This document shows, one piece after another, positions 56,299-64,000 of a stretch of 64,000 nt of DNA. Every line of letters starts with the position of its first letter. Position 1 is the first letter of the stretch. A model generated the notes under the pieces. That model was not told where the DNA came from, searched no databases, and saw nothing but the letters and a program-made list of their open reading frames with translations. Position numbers and translations under genes: made by a program. This DNA is from Euryodendron excelsum (taxonomy: Eukaryota; Streptophyta; Magnoliopsida; Ericales; Pentaphylacaceae), in NCBI GenBank assembly GCA_033060915.1, contig CM065379.1, forward strand, positions 26,714,318 through 26,778,317. Reading direction: 5' to 3'.

Positions 56299-56820
56299 TC
56301 TCCAAATGCCAAAAAAGCCAGAGGTTAACGCAAGGACAAAAATGGGGTCTTCGAAAACTGCTCATATGTTGCCATTATGCTGCTATATTCACTATTATTA
56401 TGCTCATGCATCGATATCCATTCCAAGATAAAAGTTTTAAGAAACTCGAGTCATTTCATTCTCATGCATTCAATCAATCGTAGAGAGAAAGGGACGATCC
56501 AATCTCATGCTAATCAGACCCACCTAAACTCCGAGGGTTCCTCGTAACCCTAAGGATTCATGGCATTCATAGAACTATATCTAAAGAGAGGCCCAAATCT
56601 CTCTCCGTCCATGGAGGCAGAATTACCTAAACAAAAAAACATCAACCGGCCTATGCCGAAGAAGTATTGTATTGTATACAAGGGCAAAACTCCACCTCCA
56701 AAATGGACTCAACATCATGCCTAGATTTCCTCAAAGAAGGGACCTCTATAGAATATACATTGCAAAAAACGTCCAACTCCATATGCTAACTGCATTTTGT
56801 TTTCTTTTTTCTTTTCTAGG
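56299..56820 (+). repeat. E3 leader, second diverged copy (tandem duplication)
   Basis: Repeats the second half of the leader in the same order: GTTGCCATTATG (56369), AGATAAAAGTTTTAAGAAACTC, GGGTTCCTCGTAACCCTAAGG (56538), AGAGAGGCCCAAATCTCTCTC (56584), TTGTATACAAGGGCAAA (about 56673) and TACATTGCAAAAA (56755). It is well diverged from the first copy. No reading frame is supported. Confidence 0.6.
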
Positions 56821-56990
56821 TCAAAGAGCACAATTAATCTCATAAAATCCCTCCAGCATTACACCTAATTCAAATGCATGCAAAGATAAGCCCAATTATT
56901 GGAAGAGACCGAACCTACATTAAATAGTAAGAAGAACTTACCATCCATCTACAAGACGTTATCTCTAAGCAACTACCTTTACACCATGTT

Positions 56991-57322
56991 GTGACAATCA
57001 CCATCCATGCAGAAGAGGACTTCACCATTTGCAAAGTTCTGTCAGTCCCATACATAGCCACAACATAATCCTCTAACTTCCAAGCTTTCAAGTTCATGCC
57101 AAAAGTCCAAAAAGATTCGGTCCATTCTGGTCATTCAACAATTGATAAAATGGTTACTAACCATCTCAGCAGTAGAGGCTTCCAACTTGGGACAAGACTA
57201 GGGGCATAGCTGCAGGGTGATCTTCATCTGAAAAAATTCAATGGTCAGGTCATACTTGTAAGTTGGGATGTTGTCCCCCCCCAAAGGAGACTAAGCATAA
57301 GGGTCGATTCGAAATCCAACCA
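56991..57322 (+). pseudogene. pol: E3 pol fragment (protease-RT linker of a Tat/Ogre element), tentative
   Basis: One + frame, with a few stops, reads TITIHAEEDFTICKVLSVPYI (56994-57056), a TAA, SNFQAF, then RGFQLGTRLGA, a TAG, and LQGDLHLKKF. In Tat/Ogre-type gypsy pol, the part between the aspartic protease and reverse transcriptase has an AEED..PYI segment, a SFQALE-like segment and a G-patch-like GYxPGxGLGKxLQG. The order and spacing here fit that from memory. If right, E3 derives from a pol-bearing relative of E1/E2. Protease and RT cores are not visible. Confidence 0.45.
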
Positions 57323-57434
57323 TTAAGCAACAGACAACAGATCAGCAATCTACCATCATTAACTACAGGTCTATTCAAATCCCAAAAGAGTCACTATCCA
57401 TCTTGTTCCACAAAGAAGATTTCTCAGTCCTAGA
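57323..57434 (+). other. E3 interior, unassigned, up to the hAT insertion
   Basis: No recognisable motif. It ends with GTCCTAGA (57427-57434), the left target duplication of the hAT-like element. Confidence 0.4.
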
Positions 57435-58513
57435 TAGGGTTGGACATTGGGCGGGCTGGGCCTGACCTACCTAATAACATTTTGGATAGTGGCCCGAGCT
57501 CGGCTTGACATCGGGGCTCAACTCTATTTCCCAAGCCCGCCCAAAAAATGAAAATAAAACGCCAGGCCAGCCCATTTGGCCCGAGTTGCAGTGTAAGGCT
57601 TTAAGTCATGTTGTATTTGATCAACCCATTAGATAATATCAAGTATCAAAACACATCCAGATCTAGAAGTATTCTCACAAACACAAGTCACAGATCTACT
57701 AACCTACTAGCAGTAAAGTGGATGTTAAACATTAAAAACTAGGAAAGATCTTTAAACAAAAATTAAGAAAGATCTTTTAAGATTAAAAAATTAAAAATTA
57801 GAAGTGTTGCTGAATCCAGCAAGCTCCTTTGAAGAAAGATCAAAGAAGAAATTAAAGCCTTAAGATCATTATAAAATATAACATTCACAAAACATATCAC
57901 AGAGTGATAAAATTGAAAGAATTTGTAAGGAAGCAGCGCAAGCAACACGCTTTTGAACTGAAGTAACCATTTCAAGATCGAAAGAGAAGTATCCCTTTGA
58001 TTCTCTCTAAGAAGCATTCTGCAACTTTAGCTCTTCCCCATCAATTCTCTCTCAAAAATAATTTGACAATAATAATAGTGAAAGAAAGGAACATAAAAAA
58101 ATGGTTTACAAATTCCTTGCGTTGCTTGCGAAAGAGCAAAGTCCACCAGATTTGCTTGCAAAAAAGAAATATAGGTTTAAGAAGGGGAGAGAAAGAGGGT
58201 AAAAATGTGAGAGGTGGAAGGGTAAGGCTGAAAATATGAGAGGCGCCTAAGGTTTTTTCTTTACAAGAGATATATATATTTATATAATTAAATTAAATAA
58301 AAATTACTGTGCCGAGTGTAAGCACCCCATTTTGACCGCTCGGCAGTCTACACTCCGTCCAAACTTGTTTTCAAGTCATTGTGGGCATATTCCAATCGAA
58401 ACCAATTCTCTAGGTCCAAATTCCTTCTCTCCATCTCTTCGCGGGCCTGTCGGGCCCAAATAGAGACAAAATGACCAAAATGCCCTTAGGGGCATTATCC
58501 TTTCCTTTCCAAT

Positions 58514-58882
58514 TCCAATCCCACTCTCGAGACAGTTTATTCCTCGAGACGGTTCCAATCCAGGCACGTCTCCTCGGAGACGGTAAGACCCCTTTCCAAT
58601 CCCTCTCTCGAGACAGTTTATTCCTCGAGACGGTTCCAATCCAGGCACGTCTCCTCGGAGACGGTAAGACCCCTTTCCAATCCCACTCTCGAGACAGTTT
58701 ATTCCTCGAGACGGTTCCAATCCAGGCACGTCTCTTTGGAGACGGTAAGACCCCTTTCCAAACCCACTCTCGAGACAGTTTATTCCTCGAGACGGTTCCA
58801 ATCCAGGCACGTCTCTTCGGAGACGGTAAGACCCCTTCCAGTCCCACTCTGGAGACAGTTTATTCCTTGAGATGGTCCGAGT
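58514..58882 (+). repeat. 81-bp tandem array, about 4.5 units (S4)
   Basis: Anchors TCGAGACAG fall at 58527, 58608, 58689 and 58770 (81 bp apart). A last one at 58850 follows a 1-bp deletion. Confidence 0.92.
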
Positions 58883-59081
58883 AGCAAAACTACTCACAAA
58901 ACCGTTAGAGTAGCGGAAATACTCACAAATCATTAACCCCGTCTGAGTAGCGGAAATACTCACACCGTTAGAGTGGCGGAAACACTCAAAACCCAAGTCA
59001 ACACCAGTGTCTGTTAGCCCACTTTGGTGAAAAATGTCCAAATTGTCCTGTGGACATTTTTCGAGACTTTCCGGTCAAGAT

Positions 59082-59716
59082 GACCATTTTGCCCCTAGGC
59101 ATTCGAATGCCCCGGTAACCACACCGGCTCTGGGTATCAAACCGGTAATGTCCCGAGAATACTTTTTATAGTGTTCTCAACCTTCCTTTACCTTTCCGGA
59201 TCATTCTGAGTCAGTTCCGGCCAACCCGGCACAAAATGACCGTTTTGCCCCTGGAGGGCCGGTCTCCTTTTTCGACCACACCGGCTCTAGGTATCAAACC
59301 GGTAACCTCCTGAGACTACTTTTTATAGTAATCTCAACTCCCCTTTACCTTTCTGGATCATTCCGAGTCAGTCCCGGCGAACCCGGTACAAAATGAACAT
59401 TTTGCCCTTGGTGGGCCGGTCACCTTTTCCGACCACGCCGGCTCTGGGAATCAAACCGACAACCTCTGGGAACATTCTAAATAATGTTTCCAAATCCCAA
59501 GTCTTCTCCTGGGACAGTCCAAGTTTGTCCTGGCAGTTTCCCGGTTCGATTGACCGTTTTGCCCCTAAGGGCCCGGTCAACCTTTCCAACCCATTTTGTC
59601 CTCGCTTTTCAAGTCAAATACCTTCAGGACACTATTTTAAGTGTTCCTGCTCCTTTCTGACCTTCCGGGTCATTCCCGGCTCCCTCAAATCATTCCCGGA
59701 CTTTCCGGAGTCACTC
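59082..59716 (+). repeat. CCGG-rich tandem array, 156-157 bp period (S4)
   Basis: Units start GACCATTTTGCC (59082), GACCGTTTTGCC (59238), GAACATTTTGCC (59395) and GACCGTTTTGCC (59552). Later units are diverged in their second half. Confidence 0.85.
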
Positions 59717-59832
59717 CTAGTGAAGCCAGGCTAAAAATTGCATGGTAGTCACTAGTACAGGCGCCCAAATCTAGTCAAAAATACGTTGCTTGCCGACTTA
59801 TAAAGTTTCCTAAGTCGCTGGCGCCACTAGTA

Positions 59833-59982
59833 GTGGCGCCAAGAGAAATTTTGCCCTGGCACCACTGCAACAGGCACCAGGTTTGTCCAACTTCTATAAA
59901 TACAGGAGTGGCGCCAAGAGAAATTTTGCCCTGGCGCCACTGCAACAGGCACCAGGTTTGTCCAACTTCTATAAATACAGAG
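59833..59982 (+). promoter_or_regulatory. Tandemly duplicated core promoter in S4, two TATA boxes
   Basis: A 75-bp unit from GTGGCGCCAAGAG to CTATAAATACAG occurs twice (59833-59907, 59908-59982), with TATAAATA at 59895-59902 and 59970-59977. The copies differ at very few positions, so the duplication is recent compared with the LTR. All other LTRs here have one TATA box. Confidence 0.88.
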
Positions 59983-62900
59983 CCTCATTCAACGTGAAAA
60001 CGGTCTACAAACTAAACCTAAAAATCTTATATTTCGATATACAGAGCTCAAGCACCTCTTAAACCGTAGCCTCCCTAGGTTTTCCAAACCCTATCCACTC
60101 TACACAAACCCTAGCCCCCGATACACTTATACACTCCCCCATACACTCATACACTAGCCTTCAACCATCCTTGGAAGACTTGAAGAGCTGCCATCTAAAG
60201 CTTGAAGACAATCCTTGAAGGTCGAAGAAGAAGATCAAGACGAAGGCCGAAGATTGAAGACTGCACGGCGCGCAAAATAAACAAGACATACGGTAGGCTC
60301 CCTATTTAAATTTTTGCACTTCCCCCCTCTCTCTTCTCTCTCCTAACCCACTTGGGTTTTCTCTATTTTAATCCCCCATCTCTTTCCCGCCCTTTCTTTA
60401 CATGCTTGAAATAAGGAGATTCCCGGTCCATGTGTAGGATTGGGCTATTGGAGAGTCACCGTGTCGGGGGGTTTCTTCTAGTCTAACCAAAGACCACGTG
60501 GGTCCGGCCCCCTTGATTATGTGGTGAAGCCTTAACCTTGTATGTTCACGACCCCAAATTGCATTGTGCATATCATAATCTTGCATTTTCCAAAATTCGT
60601 TTTCAAACTCGTTTTCAAAATCGTTTTCAAACTTGTTTTCAAAATTGCATCAAAATCTCTTTTTCAAAAACTTGTTTTCAAAATCACAATCCCAGGGTGA
60701 TTCTAGCCTTTCCATGGCTAGGGTTGCTTTAGGAAAGTGTTACATTTAAAGTGACCAATATGGTCCATATTTTCAAAATCTTGTTGATTTTCAAAACCGC
60801 TTTCCTAAAGTGGTTCTAGCCCCCTTATGGTTAGAATTGCTTTAGGAAAGTAAGACATTTTCATACTTTCCAAAAAACTCTCTCTTCAAAGATCTCTTCC
60901 TAAAAATTTCTTTCTCAACATACTTTCCTAAAACTCTCCTTTTCAAAATTGTTTTTGAAAACTCCTTCCCAAAATTTGTTTTTCAAAACTCTCTTTTTCA
61001 ACTCCTCTCCAAAATCTTTTCTTCAAAATCCACTTTCTAAAAACGTTCCCCACAACTCTTTCCAAAAACTCTCTTCCCAAAATTTTTCTTCTAGAAACTC
61101 TCCTCTAGGATCTTCTTTCCAAAATCTACGTTTCTAAAAATGCACTTTCCAAAACTCCTTCTCTTTAAAACCTTTTTCCAAAAACTCCCTCTTCAAATTC
61201 ACTTTCCAAAAGTTCCTCCCTAGGATTCCCTTCTAGAAAACCTTCGTTTCCAAAAACGCACTTTCTAAAAATCCCTTTTCCTTAGAGCCCAAATCAAGCC
61301 TTAGAGCCCACAATTAGGAAACCCTAATTTTCTTTCCAAAAACATGATTTTCAAACTTTGCCCCAAACCTAGGTTTCCAAAACCTCATGTTTTCACATCA
61401 AAAATATACATGTTTCCAAAACCTATTTTTTACGTCAAAACTATGGTTTTTCAAATCTAGGGTTTCTAAAACCTCCCTTTCCAAATCCTTGCCAAACCAA
61501 ATCTTCCCTTTAGCAAACAAAATCAAAACTTTGCTTTAGGAAACCAAATCTAATCTCCCCGTTTAGGAAACTAGATCCTATCCTCCGTTTTTGGAAACGA
61601 AATCAAACCTTCCCTTTTAGAAACAAAATCCAATCCTTTCCTAATCCGACTTTTTTCTTAATCCTTCCTAAACTTCCACTTTCCTAAACCCTAAGTTTTC
61701 AAAAACTTGAACATAAAAATCTTTCCTAATTCAACCCCCTTTCCAAATCTTAACTTTCTAAATTCAAGCTTTTAAACATTTCCTAAATTCAAACCTTTCT
61801 TAATTTCAAGATTTTCTAAAACTCTAAAACCTTCTAAAATCTTAAATCTTTCTAAACTTTAAAACTTTCTAAATCCTAAACTTTCCAAATTTCAAATCTT
61901 TTCAAATCCAAAATTTCCTAAATTCAAAACTTTCTTAAGTTAAATCTTTCTAAACTTCCAAGCTTTCTAAATTCTAAATCTTTCCAAAACTTCAACATCT
62001 TTCCAAATCCAAAACTTTCCTATTTTCAAAACTTTCTTATTTTCAAAACCTTTCCTTTTTCAAAACCTTTCTTAAAATGGAGCTTTCTTAATTCAAAACT
62101 TTCCCTTTCTTAATTCAAACATTTCCTAAGTTGAAAACTTCCCTTTTTAAAAACCTTTCCAAAAACGAAACTTTCCAATTTTCAAAATTTCCTTATTTGA
62201 AAACTTTCCAATTTTCAAAACTTTCCTAAGTCGAAAATTTTCCTAATTCAAAACTCTCCAAAAGTGAAACTTTCCTAATTCCAAAACTTTCCAAAAATGA
62301 AAACTTTCCTAAAATGACACTTTCCTAAAACAGGACTTTCTTAAATCGGACTTTTCCTAATTCAAACATTTCCTAAATCCAATCTTTCCTAATTTCCTAA
62401 ACCTTCCAAGTCAAGTCAAATATTTTCTAAGTCTCTTCTCTTTCCTAAGCCTAGGCTTCTTAAACCTCCATCTTTCCAAAACAAGTCTAAATCTCTCTTC
62501 TCAAATTTATCTGTTCAAATAAAAATTCAATCTTTTCAAATTTTAAAATTCTAAATTCCAATTTTCAGTCCTCCATTCAAACTTCAATCTCTCAATTTTC
62601 CAATTCAATTTTCAATTCAATCTCTTTCTTCTAATCAAACATTCTATTTTCAATCGGACTCTTGTCCGAACTACGACTGACCTGATTCCCCTAAAGGGAT
62701 ACGTAGGTAACCTTCATAGATGCGGTCACAATACTTTTTAAACTTTCAATTCCACCCTCATGGGTGCGGTTTCCAAAATCTTTTCAAATCTCAAATTCCA
62801 ATCTATTTTCAAAATTTCAATTTCAAAATTTCTATTTCCAAATTTCTACTTTCAATTTTCAAACTTTCGAATTTCAATTCTATCTCTCCAAATCTATTTT

Positions 62901-63662
62901 CAAATCAACATCAATTTCAAATTAATCTCTTTTCAAATCTATTTTTTCAATTCTTTTCTATTGCACTTGCATATCATGCATCATATTTTTCAAACATTGT
63001 TTTTCTAAAGTGAAATAGGATTGAACACGAGTTAGTTAAAGACTCTCATAGGTGAATCTAGGGTAGATTGACATGTAGGTACCAAAAGGGCGGGGTAGGG
63101 TGATAGCTTAGTGCGTCTTCCCTACACGTAACCAATCTCCGAACCTAGAATCACTGTTTTCAAAGACCAAAAGGAGTTATTTTTCTAAAAAGGGCTAAAT
63201 GTTTTCCAAAGGTTGCCAAACAACCTGTTTTTCTTAAAAACCCTCTCTTGAGGTGATCTTTTCAACATCATTTTCCAAAAACCCGAAGTGTAGTTTTCGG
63301 ATTATGCATAGTTTTTAGGTGACCTAACTCACCTTAATCAAGTTAGATAGCGACTCCGAATCTTTTTCAAAAGCCCTTTATTCAAACTAATTTTTTAATT
63401 CAAACCTAGTCGCACTCATTCTTCTAGAAGGGTGAGTTCTAACGAGAGAGTACAACTTTTTTCCCACTTGGGTGAGTATTCCTCGAGTGCAAAAAATCTG
63501 GGCGCGACACCAGGCCAGGCTAGGATGTTTAACATATTCCCAGGCCCAGCTTTCGGGCTTGAAAATTTAGCCCGGCCAGGCCCTACGGGCCTATTTTTCA
63601 ATCCCAATCCATTAAAAACTCTTACTGGGCTAGGCGGGTTGGTGTCCACCCCTAGTCCTGCA

Positions 63663-64000
63663 CACTGATCCTCCAATATCAGTTTACCTTACACAAGGTT
63701 CCATCTATCCAACTACATCAGATTAGGAGAGGGTCAATTGGATTGCTTTTCATATTCTCGGACCCTAAAGGCCCTAGTAAAGCCTACATGAAAAATCCCA
63801 TGATATTAGCCTATTAAAGTGCCTTGTAGAATATCAAGTATATAATGGGCTAATATAAAATAAATGACTTTTGATCATGAAATATTTTCTTTGTCATTCT
63901 AAAATCTTTTTTAGAAAGACAAAACATGTTGGGTATCTAAAGCTTGACACCTTTTAACCTTAAAAACTTTTAGAGGTCCTCCACAGATTCGGCCTCCTCG
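63663..64000. other. Sequence right of the hAT-like element, unassigned
   Basis: Presumably the continuation of E3, since it follows the hAT target duplication. It is AT-rich, and I found no motif or reading frame I can name. Confidence 0.4.

Larger units (their letters stand above)
58317..63509 (+). mobile_element. S4: solo LTR, 5193 bp, nested in the hAT-like element
   Basis: TGTAAGCACCCC to GGGCGCGACA. The flanks are CCGAG (58312-58316) and CCAGG (63510-63514), matching at only 3 of 5 positions, so the duplication has mutated or the insertion was rearranged. It contains an 81-bp array (58514-58882), CTACTC repeats (58885-58985), a CCGG-rich array (59082-59716), a duplicated promoter (59833-59982) and the degenerate TTTCCTAAA stretch (60860-62480). 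Confidence 0.9.
57435..63654. mobile_element. hAT-like non-autonomous element, about 1 kb net, carrying S4
   Basis: The terminal inverted repeat TAGGGTTGGACAT (left) matches TAGGGGTGGACAC (reverse of the right end, 63642-63654). The 8-bp flanks GTCCTAGA (57427-57434) and GTCCTGCA (63655-63662) agree at 6 of 8 positions. Subterminal GGGC/GGCCC-rich blocks on both sides (57455-57600, 63510-63640) are typical of plant hAT-type elements. Removing S4 leaves about 1.03 kb with no transposase. The AT-rich middle (57600-58316) has no supported gene. Confidence 0.72.

Overview
The window is plant nuclear DNA made almost entirely of nested transposable elements. I see no host gene, rRNA, tRNA or CRISPR array. 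A plant origin follows from a CACTA (En/Spm) TNP2 transposase, Tat/Ogre-type gag, plant-mobile-domain (PMD) genes, a copia LTR starting TGTTGGTCC, and TATAAATA promoters. The species cannot be told from this sequence.

One LTR-retrotransposon family covers about 83% of the window. Its LTRs are very long (4.7-5.25 kb), start TGTAAGCACCCC and end GCGCGACA. E1 (+ strand, 1-14481) enters the window inside its 5' LTR and has a 7.9 kb interior. E2 (- strand, 15950-40114, TSD AATGT/AATAT) is complete, with an 8.7 kb interior that was later split by a solo LTR. Four solo LTRs of the same family lie at 25969-30929 (TSD CTCTT), 43321-48015 (TTGCT), 50267-55066 (GCAGG) and 58317-63509 (imperfect CCGAG/CCAGG). 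E3, an older and diverged relative on the + strand, occupies 48037-50102, 50103-50266 and 55072-57434, and perhaps continues at 63663.

Both intact interiors have the same plan: PBS, long leader, gag only, about 2 kb of non-coding DNA, then a gene on the opposite strand, a hairpin plus polypurine tract, and the 3' LTR. No protease, RT, RNase H or integrase is visible in E1 or E2, so the family looks non-autonomous (LARD-like). The antisense gene encodes a PMD-clan protein and has a phase-0 3' intron in E2. E1 and E2 share the N-terminal leader of this gene, but the downstream domain is of a different PMD-clan type in each. E3 alone keeps what looks like a pol fragment (protease-RT linker).

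The host of these insertions is also mobile DNA. A CACTA TNP2 transposase pseudogene (14482-15949, 40115-40222, 42071-42583) is cut by E1, E2 and a 1.84 kb copia solo LTR (40223-42065, TSD CATTG). It is followed by a 178-bp tandem repeat that S2 interrupts. A small hAT-like element (57435-63654 with its nested insert, about 1 kb net) sits in E3 and carries S4.

The LTRs carry several internal tandem arrays (81-bp, about 157-bp and 29-bp), GGCGCC palindromes just upstream of the TATA box, and a 2 kb sense strand that is nearly G-free. An imperfect inverted repeat around the PPT/U3 junction, enclosing a perfect 13-bp hairpin, is conserved in E1 and E2. All coding regions are decayed.
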